A stretch of DNA of 64,000 nucleotides from Acipenser ruthenus (lineage: Eukaryota > Chordata > Actinopteri > Acipenseriformes > Acipenseridae): positions 6,922,001 through 6,986,000 of the forward strand of contig NC_081209.1 in the NCBI RefSeq assembly GCF_902713425.1. The letters run 5' to 3'. Positions 1 through 12,014 of this stretch are shown here, in pieces. A program made the position numbers and the translations under genes. Position 1 is the first letter of the stretch. Each line of letters begins with the position of its first letter. The notes under the pieces were generated by a model, which had not been told where the DNA came from, did not search any database, and saw nothing but the letters and a program-made list of their open reading frames with translations.

Positions 1-150
1 GTAATGGCTTAGTAATTATAACAGTGAAAGTGTTAGACTGAGTTTTTAGATATATTATTGTTTGAGGCACATTGTGATATGATAGTAGTCTAATGCTGTA
101 TAGTAATACTCAGCAAATAAAGTTAGCATAACCATATATTTTATCTTTAA

Positions 151-757
151 ATGGCATGCATGAATTTATTATTTTATCAGGTGAAAGAAGCAATGCAACC
201 AGGTGCGAGCAGCAGCACAGACACAGGAGAGGCAGGCAGAGCAATAGGGTTGCATGCTAGGAAGGATGTAGACAGCAACAGTGACAGTAGCAGTGACAGT
301 GAGAGTGGCAGTGACGGTTCCAGTGAAGATCAGTGTAGCAGCGATGATGTCAATGTTATGGACATTGTTGAAGACAAGCCAAACCAACCTGACCCTAAGT
401 ATACAGAAGTACAGAGATTGTCAAATAAGGTCCTGCGTTTTCAAGACAGCTGGTACAAGCAATATCCATGGCTTCACTATAGCCCCTCCTTGAAAAGAGT
501 TCTGTGTTTCCAGTGTGTCCAGTATGTTTCCAGGGCCACTTTATCATAGTGTTTTGAGTGTATACCAGTCAATCAAATTGTCCTCGATTCATGTCCAGCA
601 TTCATTTCAAGCCACCAGAAGTGACCGTTTAACAACTGTCTCCTAAAAAATTTCTTCCCGGGGGGGCATGCCCCCGGACCCCCCTGACCCCCCTAGCGAC
701 TCCACCCCCCTAAAAAAATGTGTCCCCACCAATGTTCAAACCAAACCTACGCCCTTG
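151..757 (+). mobile_element. hAT-type DNA transposon fragment with TTF-type zinc finger coding piece
   Basis: An open frame at 151-549 encodes a serine/aspartate-rich stretch followed by a TTF-type zinc-finger segment (FQDSWYKQYPWLHY, then CFQC), as in ZMYM1-like hAT transposases. The frame stops soon after the first zinc-finger cysteines, so the catalytic part is absent. From about 655 the sequence becomes C-rich and ends at about 757 in a terminus that reads CAAGGGCGTAGG on the minus strand, a hAT-like end. The 8 bases after it (aattaggg) could be one copy of the target duplication; the left end is not recognised. It is therefore best read as an internally deleted hAT copy lying in an intron of the following SLC2A11 gene. 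The left boundary is uncertain. Confidence 0.55.
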
Positions 758-1013
758 AATTAGGGTGCATACTGTAGTGTGTCTCCAGCATGAGAAGATA
801 AAAAGGTCATCTGCCTGCACCTTCTGCTGGACAAAAAATACACTCCAAAATGATTGGTGTGAGTGGAAGGCATCTACTATTGTACCAAATGAGGGAGGGT
901 GTACATTCAAGCGGTAGACCATTGTGTGCCATATTCACAAAGCATTTACCACCATGCTAAATTTGCACCATTTCTGTTAATGTTAATAAACTAGCAACAA
1001 ACTGCTGCAGTGC

Positions 1014-1067
1014 AAGCACTGTCCAAGCACTGTCCAAGCACGATCCAAGCACGGTCCAAGCACCCTC
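1014..1067. repeat. 11-bp tandem repeat, five units
   Basis: Five successive units of AAGCACTGTCC with one or two substitutions in the later units. It lies in the intron upstream of the first recognised SLC2A11 exon. Confidence 0.7.
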
Positions 1068-1191
1068 AGTGATTTTTAGGTTTTAAAACTTTGTGAATAT
1101 GGTGAATGTGTCTTATTCTGTTTTGTTATAAATTAGCTCTACGTGCTTATTTGACTTTTTACAGTAGCTAACCATGAACTATTCAATCTAG

Positions 1192-4100
1192 GTCTCAGCA
1201 TGAATGTCCAGCCCATGTACCTGGGAGAAAGCGCTCCGAAAAAACTGCAAGGAGCCGTTTCCATGAGCTCTGCATCCTTCACAGCTTTGGGGATCGTTCT
1301 GGGACAGGTCATCGGTCTCAGGTTAGAGGCAGAGGGTATAGCAGCCGTTTTGAATGTGACAACGCTGCTTTTTTCTGCTTTTATAAATATTATGTTTAAT
1401 TAACCTATTGTTAGACCGTGATGTGTCATGAAAAAAGTACATCCCAGACCATGAGCTCAAGCGACCCCTGCAAAAAAACAATATGCTTCTAATGAAGTTT
1501 ACATTAAACCTGGAAGGAAGTGCTACACAATGAGAGGTTAGGTGGAACCAATTACAAGTGTGTATAATCAAAACCATTGGGAAGATGGTGTTGTTCGACT
1601 GGTTAATGAGTTACGGTATTTTGCAGTGATTAATAACATTGGAGGCAAAACAAAGAGCTGTTTGATCGTAGTGAAAAAGTCGTAACTTGCTTACATTTAG
1701 ACACTAGCGTTATGTGGAGTTGTATTTCTTTAGCCAAATTTAGGTGAATGCATTAGCCTCAACATTTGTCTGCTTGACTCGATTGCTTTTGAGTTTTATC
1801 ACAATGCAAGTTTGAATTTCTGCCCATTGCAGGGAGATCCTAGGAAGTGAATGGTGCTGGCCACTCCTGCTGGCTAGCAATGCCATCCCTGGCCTGGTCC
1901 AGCTGGTCACCCTGTCCTGGCTCCTAGAGAGCCCACGGTACCTCCTCATTGACAAGAACAACAAGGAAGCCTGTCTGAAGGGTAAGGAAGCCTGCTCTTC
2001 TGCAAATTACTGTACATTCACAAGCCCATATACAGCACTTGTACAGCGGGGAACTGATGTTGCATTGTGATTGCAGCGCTGAGGAGGCTGCGAGGCAGTC
2101 TGGACCTGAGCGCTGAGATGGATGAGATGCTGGAGGAGCAGGCTGCTGTAAAAGGGGAGAGATCCAAGAGGCCATGGGAGCTGTTTCAGGACCGGTCTGT
2201 ACGATGGCAGCTGATCACAGTGATGGTGCTTAGCAGCGCCATGCAGCTCTGTGGGAATGATTCTGTTAGTAGGGCTTGCACATCTCTGCTGTGTGACCTA
2301 AGAGGACTTGGAGCCCAGTGGAGTGCATTCATGATGAACCCTGTCTTGACCTTACTTGATACAGAACTTTCTCCCAAACATTGTAGCTGCTATACAATGC
2401 TCAGGTCAACACGCACCAACGCTTGCAGATAATTAACATTTGTTACTGTATTTTTCTAAAGACACTAATCTGATTTTACTTTGGGCTTATAAGTTAACTC
2501 TTTTCTAAAACATGTTTTGTTTTCTTGTTTAAACATTGTAAGCATGTGTGATCCAAGCTGAATCTGAAATCTGGCTTTCAAATTCAGCTTGTCTCACACA
2601 GCCACATTGGCACATTTCGATTTTGTTTTGAGTCCTGTATGTGGCTTCTGTCTATGGAGCATGTTATATACCAATGTGTTTTCACACCATTGAGCAGCTA
2701 CTGTAGCTTACTGACTCCTTTCAAATTGTTTTTCAGATGTACTTCTATGCATCCTACGTGTTTCAGGAAGCAGGAATTCCTTACGATAAAATTCAGTACG
2801 TTGTCATTGGTACAGGGAGCTGTGAGCTCATAACATCTATAACATGTGTAAGTTAGGCATTCCAAACTTTACTATAAGCTTAATTTGTTAAACCTGAGCC
2901 TGTGGCCTGTAGCATTGAGAAAAGATGATTGCATAATAAACTGTGGTATTACTGTGCAGTTGAATAGATCCAGTTAACCCCATAGTTTGATGGAAATTAT
3001 AGCCTAATTGTATTAACCATGTAAAATATAAGCACAGTGGTTATTTTGTAACTCAATAATTCACAAATTCAGTTCATCCACAGTTTGTCCATGTTAGCAG
3101 TAAATTGTATTTGGACACTGCACTGCTGTTCCTTATAGCAAAATGAACCTTTTGCTGAATCTGTTGAATTGTAACACAAACGCTGGCAGAGACCTTTCCC
3201 TTCACCTGGTTACAGCTCAGGCACTTCATTTGTATGCATGTATGATGGCACTGTGGGCTGTTGTCTTCATGGTGGCTATCTTACTCCAGGTACAGTAAAA
3301 CTGCTTCTTTAAACCTTGGGAAGAACATGGCAACTTAACAATGCAGCGTCCTGTGCAGTATGGAAGATCTGTTTAGCCTCCTTAACAGTAAAGAAGCTGG
3401 ATGATCTATAACCTCCTAGTGCTGCAAGTTGTAGCAGGAGCATGGCTTTATGGCTCTTAAAATGACAAGGTGCCCAAGAGGTGTCAAGGAAGGAGGAAGC
3501 CTATGTCCCTAGTAAACAGATGGCAGTGAATACATGATTGTGCTTTAACCGCCTTTCAGTGTTACTATGTTATATATGTTGCTGGGGGTAACAGAAAAAG
3601 TGTTGTCCTTTTTGGAAACTGTTCTGCATGATTTAAGTTAAAGCCTAATATCCAGACATTAATAGGAGATTTTAAAACAACTTCTAGCTACTTAATAAAG
3701 TGTGCTAGTAAGATAAAAGTGAAACTTTCTTGACAAAATGGTTAAATTGGCATGTTTGACTTTGATGCATTCTGTTTTGTGTTTCATGATAAAAGGAGAA
3801 GATCAGCCTTACATGAGCATGGGGTGTATGTTTGCCTATATCCTCAGTTTTGGAATTGGACCAGGTAGGTCTTTAAATACTGCTTATATAAACGAAGCTG
3901 AGGAACACGATATTTAGACAAGCCTGATGCGCTTGGCATCGGTGGTTTTTCTCCCAGCCGGAGTTACTGGAATTTTACCCACTGAGATCTTCGACCAGAA
4001 CAGCCGTCCTGCTGCGTACATGATCAGTGGCTCTCTCATGTGGTCCATGCTGTTTCTTGTTGGGATGCTCTTCCCTTTTATTGTGGTAAGTGTTGAAAAT

Positions 4101-4994
4101 AAGCAGATCAAGTTCTCCCATCTGTAGATGCATGTCGCTCCTTGCTAATTTGGATTTGTTTTTCCTTTTGCTTCTAGCAGTAGTGTATTTCTGTGCTGAA
4201 ACAATATGTATTACAAAAGGATGGGTGCCTTATAGTCTTTGTTTGGGTCCTTGATTTGCACTTCATGAAGTATAAGCTGTAAAAGCTTGCCCACGGCTCT
4301 TGTTCGTAGGATAGGAGGCTGTGTGGTCCAGTGGTTAAAGAAAAGGTCTTGTAACCAGGAGGTTCCCAGTTCAAATCCCACTTCAGCCACTGACTCATTG
4401 TGTGACCCTGAGCAAGTCACTTAACCTCCTTGTGCTCCGTCTTTCGGGTGAGACGTAATTGTAAGTGACTCTGCAGCTGACACATAACTCACACACCCTA
4501 GTCTCTGTAAGTCGCCTTGGATAAAGGCGTCTGCTAAATAAACAAATAATAATAATAGTAGCATCATGCTCAAAGCATCCACATGCAGTACCTTCCCTTT
4601 CTATTTCCAGGGCGGACTGGGCGTGTTCTGTTACGTGCCATTCTGCACGGTCTGCGTTCTGTCCTCCGTCTTCATCGCGTTCTTCCTGCCTGAGACCAAG
4701 GGCAAGTCTTTACTGGAAATCAGCGCAGAATTCGACAAGCGCAACTCCAAAGGAAAGGAGCCGCGGAAGGCCCAGTATCAGCTGAGCAAAGTCTGCAGAT
4801 CCACTGCGCTCTGTGTTGAACCCCTGAAATCAGAAGGAAATCAGGGCCACGCTGCTGGAACTGGTACCTTGAGTGCCAGAGTAAGTGCCAATGCTGGATG
4901 CATCTACAAAACCAATAACTGCATAATTTTGTACAGTACATATTGTATTAGAACCTCAGTGGCTTTTGCTGTCGATTCCAACAAAAACTTTTGA
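1192..4994 (+). CDS. slc2a11: SLC2A11-like facilitative sugar transporter, copy 1 (5' end outside window; possibly decaying)
   Basis: Class II GLUT (12-helix plasma-membrane hexose carrier). Recognised exons: 1192-1321, 1833-1981, 2077-2264, 2737-2847, part of exon 9 ending 3289, exon 10 ending 3864, 3958-4085, and 4611-4994. Marks of GLUT11 are QPMYLGESAPK, ESPRYLLID, the RPWELFQ linker, LCGNDS in helix 7, LSFGIGPAGVTGILPTEIF and FLPETKGKS. Exons 1-4 must lie upstream. Oddities: the first half of exon 9, which should carry the helix 8-9 GRR loop, is not recognisable as a clean exon. Exon 10, placed by its 76-nt length in the paralog, should start at 3789, but the preceding dinucleotide is TG; using the AG at 3794-3795 instead breaks the frame. 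The last exon runs about 80 codons past the usual tail and contains a strong donor-like GTAAGT at 4881, so a further exon is possible. It may be a pseudogene or contain assembly errors. Confidence 0.8.
4315..4559 (+). mobile_element. V-SINE-type tRNA-derived SINE, L2-like tail
   Basis: The tRNA-like head has an A-box-like TGTGGTCCAGTGGTTAA and a B-box-like GTTCAAATCC. A central domain (GAGCAAGTCACTTAACCTCC) and the tail GTCGCCTTGGATAAAGGCG followed by an AAT-rich end complete the structure. It lies in the intron before the last SLC2A11 copy-1 exon. Family assignment rests on recalled V-SINE structure. Confidence 0.85.
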
Positions 4995-5315
4995 ACTGAA
5001 ACACAGTACAGTATTTATTATTTAATGATCTAAACCCAAATATATTAGGAGACTGATGTTTCTCTGTTTCTGAAAGTGATTTTGTTTTATTTATTCTTCC
5101 ACATCAAATTAGTGCAATTATAGTGTATATCCTATATGTATAATGAACAAATACCTCAGAAGTTTGTACTCTAGGGGTATACAGTATTCCATGCTGGGAA
5201 AACACTAGGAACAAATGCCTTGTGACCAATATGGGTACGCAAACAATAAAACACACTCCTGAAAAACAGAATGTATTTCTGCTGCTGAACATTTTTTAGG
5301 AAATACCTGCAGCTG

Positions 5316-5317
<2 letters not shown>

Positions 5318-5405
<88 letters not shown>
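5318..5405. repeat. (TG)n/(TA)n microsatellite
   Basis: A compound dinucleotide run: TG repeats pass through GTAT into about 30 TA units. Confidence 0.95.
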
Positions 5406-5410
<5 letters not shown>

Positions 5411-5859
5411 CTATCTCAATGCAGGCATCAGCTGAAGATCATTTCTTCTGTGGCAGCAGCTTTGGTGTCATGTACACCACAAAGTAAATGGTTGGTTATT
5501 TACCTCGTTCCTTGTTCCTAGCAGTGATCTGATCACATGAAACATTTGCACTAGAGACTGTTTAAGTGTTATTAGATTTTATATTCTTTGAACAATATTC
5601 ATGGTGTTTGCTGAATATATTGTTGACCCCTTGTTGGAATAGAATGCCTGCATATGTGATCAATGCAATATAAGAAGCCACCAAGAATGGTTATTATTCT
5701 ATGAATCCGCTGGCAGCTGTTTCTCTGGAGGTTCATTATAACAAACTGTAAAGATGAGATATGATGGGCAGAGGAGCTCTGCCTAAACGTGTCTGCACAG
5801 TTTTTACTCTAAAATGTAACTATCACTGACATTGTTATCTGCTCCGTTACTGAATCGTA

Positions 5860-6007
5860 TTTTGTCATATACTTGTACTTGCTAGAACCGAAGTCATTGT
5901 ATTTTATCTTGCTCTTAATTGTATTAATACTTGTACTGTGATTCTTGAAATGTATTTTTGTTTACGACTGTAAGTGGCCCTGGATAAGGGCGTCTGCTAA
6001 GAAATAA

Positions 6008-6075
<68 letters not shown>
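5860..6075 (+). mobile_element. L2-type LINE (or derived SINE) 3' end with (AAT)n tail
   Basis: The last part reads GTAAGTGGCCCTGGATAAGG then GCGTCTGCTAAGAAATAA and an (AAT)n run, the shared 3' tail of fish L2 LINEs and the SINEs they mobilise. No tRNA-like head is present upstream, which favours a truncated LINE. Confidence 0.6.
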
Positions 6076-6076
<1 letters not shown>

Positions 6077-7567
6077 CTGCCCCTTATTTAGCTATTGTAC
6101 ATTATAAGAAATATACAGCAGTTGTATTTTTGTTAGTTGTTGTTTCTGCACTTCAAATGCTTGATAATGTAACCAACATATGATTGAAAATAAAAACTGT
6201 GGAGCTGTTTCAATTAGTATGACACAAACATCCTCTTTTTTTATGATACAATGATGCATGCTGTGCAAACACAACCGTTTATTATCCTAGACGGAAATTA
6301 CATCGCAAAGAAACCTGCAATAATAAAGTAATAGCATGTTAAACCACGTAATATTTATGTACTTGGTTTAACGCTGAGGTACCTGATGTGAGCTTGCAAT
6401 TACCCAAGGAGGTCCTTGGATACCCAGGCATTTTTCATAGCAAGTATCCAGTTCCAGATGTTCTACTTGTGCCTGCCTCTAGTATTTATACATGACTGCC
6501 AGCTTACTTTGCTGGCTTCCAGTGCGTCGATCATTTAATAGTGAAAAGAAACCCTCCGACGCCAGTAGAAGCAATAGGAATGAAAACAGCTTCAAATGCA
6601 CAGGCAATTGCAAACTAAACTGAAGCTCATTCTGCATCCATTTGGCCTTCCCCGAAGCACTATAGAACCAAGAATGGTTTGAGAAAGCATTAGTTGAAAC
6701 AAGGTTGAACACACGCTCTAAATACAAATCACTAAATCACTAAATACAGATCACTAAATACAAAGTTTTGCAAATCATTTCTTCGAGGATTGGTTCTGAG
6801 TTGTTTTTACGTGCTTAGCTTGGGATGTTATGTACATAAGCATGTATCTGTTTGTCTAAGAATCCCAGTGTGATAAAGTGGTTCTGTTTGTTATCACTAT
6901 GATTCATTCACCTTTAATCACGTACATACCGTTTTGTTTTTGTAGACCAGATCTGCCTGTAAAAGGCTAAGGGTGACACAACAACGTTTTATTGATGCCT
7001 CCACACTGGTTTGTTCTAGTCTGGTTAAGTCATCAGTTAGATGTAACATTTGCATCAGCTTGGTTGTGTAATGGTCAATCTAAAAGTTCATATTATGCCA
7101 CCCAGTTTAAAATATGTTCTTTGTTAGAGAAGTAATTGTACACAGAGGCTACGTATATATATTATTTAAGTGTAGTCACTTTCCTGTTTAAGCCATTATT
7201 ACATAGGTGAAGCTACCTAGTTAAAATGCCCATCGATCCTATTAAATGAAAGTCCAGTGGACCACCCAGTCCATGATCCAGCCCCATGAACAGGCAGTGA
7301 TCCAAGGGATGACGTTTCCCACTGTGTGACTAAACTGCAGCACTTCATGATAAAGTGCAAAACAGGAGGTAATCCATTTCGGAAAATCAGGTTTTATCCA
7401 GCTCCATCTGGGTATTTAACATTTGGTAACGTTTGTTACTAATGAACAAGAGGAAGTTAATACAAACATAACTCGCAGCTCAGCAGAAATATTTAACTGA
7501 GCATAAACCCTTCATTTCTTTTTAGAGTGATACAGCCCCTCCCCTATCCTATTTGTCAAGATCACCC

Positions 7568-7575
7568 TATAAAAA
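7568..7575 (+). promoter_or_regulatory. TATA box of SLC2A11 copy 2
   Basis: TATAAAAA lies 76 bp before the start codon at 7651, which predicts transcription starting near 7600 and a 5' UTR of about 50 nt. Position and sequence fit a core TATA element; no other support is available. Confidence 0.5.
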
Positions 7576-7650
7576 GAGCCACCTGATACTGAGTTTGGAG
7601 GATTAATCCAAGTACTGTACCAGGAAGAACAGACCCAATCAAGAGTAAAA

Positions 7651-10600
7651 ATGATCAGCTGGTTGTCAGGGCTGGTAGGATCTTATATTTATCATTTGGT
7701 TATATTGGAATCGAAATGACAAAAACAAGGAATATTGACTGTTTTATCTCCAATTGCTTTGCATGTTAAAGACCTTGCCACGATTACACTGGCTGCAACT
7801 TAGCGCGACCAATTTAGGGTTTGGTCACACAAGGTAAACAATACCACCTAAAAGGGGGCCGTGATTTTAGCTGCAGCATTTTGATATTTGGCACATTATT
7901 TATACAGAGGAGATCATTACCAGGGCATGTGAAATGTCACTCCCTGGTGAAATTGTCTTTCTCTCTTGCAGCTGCAGAGCTGGATGTTGATGGTGATGGT
8001 GATAATTCTGGGACTCGGAGGATCGTTTCAGTGCGGGTTTCAGATTTCTGTCATGAACGCCCCTTCAGATGTAAGTACCAGTCATTTAGTTGGTAAAATA
8101 AAACTATTTGTACTGCGGATATCGCTACAAAAACAGGGGGGGGGGGGGGGGGGGGGGGGCTGTCTATCTGAAAAGTATGATTGTGTGACAGCTATGAAGT
8201 GTCACCCAATATAAATAAAAAGGGGTGTGCCAGTACTCATACTTTCCAAGTAACTGTCTTTGTGAAATGTTAAAGTAAGTATTAATTAAATGGAATAAAA
8301 CATGTTGATTACTCAACACAAACTGTCTGCTCTAGTGCACTGATAGTGTAAGGATTATTGCCCACATTGTCTAACAGGTAACAGAGCAATAATGATCCAT
8401 GATGTGGTACAGAAAGAAAAGCCAGAGCACTTGTTATGTTTTGGGTTTTTTTAAATCGCTCTTCCTGCAGTGAAGAAAAGGACAGATCTCAAACCCCAGT
8501 GCACTAAAGCGGCCATTTTGAAAAGAGCTTTGGAACAGACTTTAAAGTTCTAAGTGTAAAAAGTTGTCAGGATGTTAACAATGAAAAGAGAAATTACCGG
8601 TACGTTATTTAAACAGCTGTAGCAACAAGTACAGTATTTATTTTATAATATCAATTTTAACCCCAAATTTAGCAATTTAGCCACAAAGAATCCTTTGAAC
8701 TACCTGTCTCAAAAAACAATAATTTACTTCCTCATTTTATTTTTTAACATTAAACAGTATCAAAATCTAAGAAAATTTTCCCCTTATAAGCTTCTCCAGT
8801 ATTTTACTATTTAAATCTCCCCTGTGCAGCACATCCAGCGCTTTGTAAACGAGACATGGCTGAAGCGCTATGGCACTCCGATGGCTGAGTCAACTATCAA
8901 ACTGATCTGGTCCATCATTGTGTCCATCTACAGTATTGGGGCAGTGTTAGGCTCAATCAGCAGTGGGCAGCTCTCAGTCAAATACGGCAGGTAAGAATCA
9001 CAGGAATATTGCTGAGCAAACTCCTTTTCTATTACTTTAAATTGTAGTTTTACTGTACTTACCTCCACACAATGATTGGATAGGAGTTCCAAAGGCTGCT
9101 AGGAGAGGAAGTTGAGCCCTGCTGACAGGATCTCCTAACAGCCTTTGGAACTCCTATCCAATCATTCTGTCTCCTTTGAGTCATGTGTTTATGTGTCTTC
9201 AGTAGACAAGCAAATCAGAGAAGGGGCAAACTAAAACACAGTTCAAGTGAGTGTTGTCGCGGATCTTTCAAAACTAAGAATATGACAAATGCAAAAAAAA
9301 ATAAAAAAATACACTATACTATTGAACCATCCTATAATGTCAAACAGGATTTTAATAAAGTCATTCTACCACTTTTCTTACAGAAAGAATTGTTTGCTGC
9401 TCAACAACGTTGTAGGTCTGGTGGCTGCAGCCTTGGCAGGATTAAGCAGGACGACCGGGTCGTTTGAGATGATCATACTGGGGAGGTTTCTATACGGATG
9501 CAATGTAGGTGTGTATCCTGGATTCCCATTTTAAACCTCATCAGCTTTAAATGTAACCAATCCCACAGTAATCCGACGCTGTGACTGGTGCCTAGCAGAA
9601 AGATACAAAATATAATAGTGGCAACACGCCTATTTGGCAAGAAGGGTTTATACCCAGAGCTAAAACTACCGTGGAATGTAAACAAACTGGACTGTCAACA
9701 AGTCCTCGGGTTAGTATTATCAAGCCCACCTGTCTTTGCAATGTGTCTTTTATAACTTGTTCAACTGCTATATGATGTATAGTGGGACAAGCATGTATTT
9801 TTAACAAGCATATATAATATTTGTTAAAACTCTCAATTTATTTCATGTGGTCCCAGTACTAATAGATTGTGTTTTGTGACTGTGTGCAGGTATTGGTCTC
9901 AATGTACACTTGATGTATCTGGTTGAAAGCTCTCCAGCGGAACTGCGTGGATTCATGTCTCTGAGTAGCTGCGTGTTCATTGGTCTTGGGAAATGCTTGG
10001 GCCAGGTTTTCGGACTCAAGTAAATATCACAATCACATTTATCAGATGTCTTTCATGTCTCCCATGGCAGTATAATGACTACAAGCATAGGGGTTGGATT
10101 CAAAATACAGAGCTGCTTTATGAGCTGTGCTATGGTGCTGTTCGATCAAAGCACATATCAGAGGATATACAGCCACAACATAGGGGAATGCTGCAGGTGA
10201 TTTGTTTTATTGAGGTGTGGAGTAAACAAATGCCCCTAGATATTAGCATCCCCAGTACAGGGCACTGTGTATGTGTGTTGGGGGTCGGGAGGCTACCTTG
10301 TTAATTCCTTTAAGCACCATTCATGTAACACAAGCTGTGACCTGGTACCAGTAATCTAACAATGACTGTATTTGCAGAGAGTTGCTGGGCGGTGAGGAGA
10401 TGTGGCCCTACTTGCTGGCGTTCAGTGGCGTCCCAGCCCTGCTGCAGCTTGTTGGCTTGTTCTTCTTCCCCGATTCCCCACGATATCTCTTCATAGACAA
10501 GGGGAATGAGGAGGGCTGTGTCAGGGGTAAGCCTCACTCCAGAAACCTATACACTCCCTTCCTGGCCAACTACGCCAGAGGGAGCTTTGAATCTTGATGC

Positions 10601-11960
10601 TGCCATCTAGTGAGAGGCGAGGGAAGTGTACAAAATGTAGCAATCATGCTACTCCCATAGGTTGTAAAAAAACATACAAAAAAACATTTCTCACATGTAT
10701 TGTATCGTTCCTTTTTTGTGTTCTCTGTCGCAGCTTTAACACTGCTTTGGGGTAAAAAGGATTTCAAGAAGGAGCTGGAGGACATGGCCAAAGAGAGGGA
10801 CAAGATGAAGGGTCAGAAGGCCAAGACGGTTTTGGGGGTGCTTCGAAACAGGTCCGTCCGCTGGCAGATGCTGACCCTGGTCTTCCCCTGCGCCGGAGTG
10901 CAGCTGTGCGGCATCAACGCAGTAAGTGACCCTGTAGATATAAAACCTGGAATGGCTCAAAGTGCTATGCAGTGGGACTAGTATTTCCATCCTTGAAAAC
11001 TATTTGTAAAATTGTAAAATTAGCACTACATTTTTTTAAAGGGGGTAGGAAAGGGTTAAATCCAAGTGGTGAGGTACATACTGGATTTATTTTGACTTAT
11101 TAGAGGTTGATTTGATCCAAGACCCTGCCAGGAGAAGCCAGGCGTAGGCTGGAAATCCCTTAGTGAAGTGCATCTCTGGCACATACATGTGCTCCACTGT
11201 CTGAATAATAGAGCAGGGCCTCAGTTGTGTCTTGTTTCTTTGCAGATCTATTTCTACGCATTTGATATATTCAGTGCAGCTGGGATTCCTGAGGAGCAGA
11301 TGCACTACATGTCATTAGGGATCGGGCTGACAGAACTCATTTCTATTATACTATGTGTAAGGACATCTTTGAGTGCATGCAGTTTATGCATCATTTTAGG
11401 GTTGTTTTACAAACAAATACCTTACAATTATTTTAAGTAGTCCACCTGTTCATTCTCATAATTGTTATTGTGTTTTTATTGTTTTTTTACCAGTCATTTC
11501 TAATAGAACGCATTGGCAGGAAGAAACTGATGGGCATTGGTTACGCTCTCATGGCGACGGTGCTGGGAATTCTGGTTCTAATGCTCTTCTTGAAGGTAAT
11601 TGTGCTTCAGTGTGTTTATCACAATGTGTCCAAGCTTGACAGCTCGAGAAGAGTCCACCAGATGGCGCTCTTGTTAATAGTTAAGGGCCAGGTTCAATAC
11701 TATTACTTCCACTTGCCAAATGTTAATTGAAATGTAGAAAACTGATAAAACTGATAGTCAACCAGCAACCACAGAATACCTTTATTACACTGATACAATT
11801 CACTTTTATTTCATACAGTGTGTTTTATTATCTTTTTTAAAATTGTATTTTTTTTTTTTCAGGATCAAGGACACTGGATACCCTATTTCAATGTATTCCT
11901 CCTCTACATATTTATCTGTATTTATGGATCAGGACCTTGTGAGTGCCATTTACAACATGT

Positions 11961-12014
<54 letters not shown>

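Larger units (their letters stand above)
4995..7567. other. Intergenic spacer between SLC2A11 copies 1 and 2
   Basis: Holds a (TG)n(TA)n microsatellite, the 3' end of an L2-type LINE with an (AAT)n tail, and otherwise unique AT-rich sequence in which I see no gene. Confidence 0.6.

Noticed and set aside
4315-4400. tRNA gene
   Set aside because: The A- and B-box-like sequence is the head of a SINE with a central domain and LINE tail; the cloverleaf is not complete. The same applies to 15648, 41374, 42786, 53615 and 61854.
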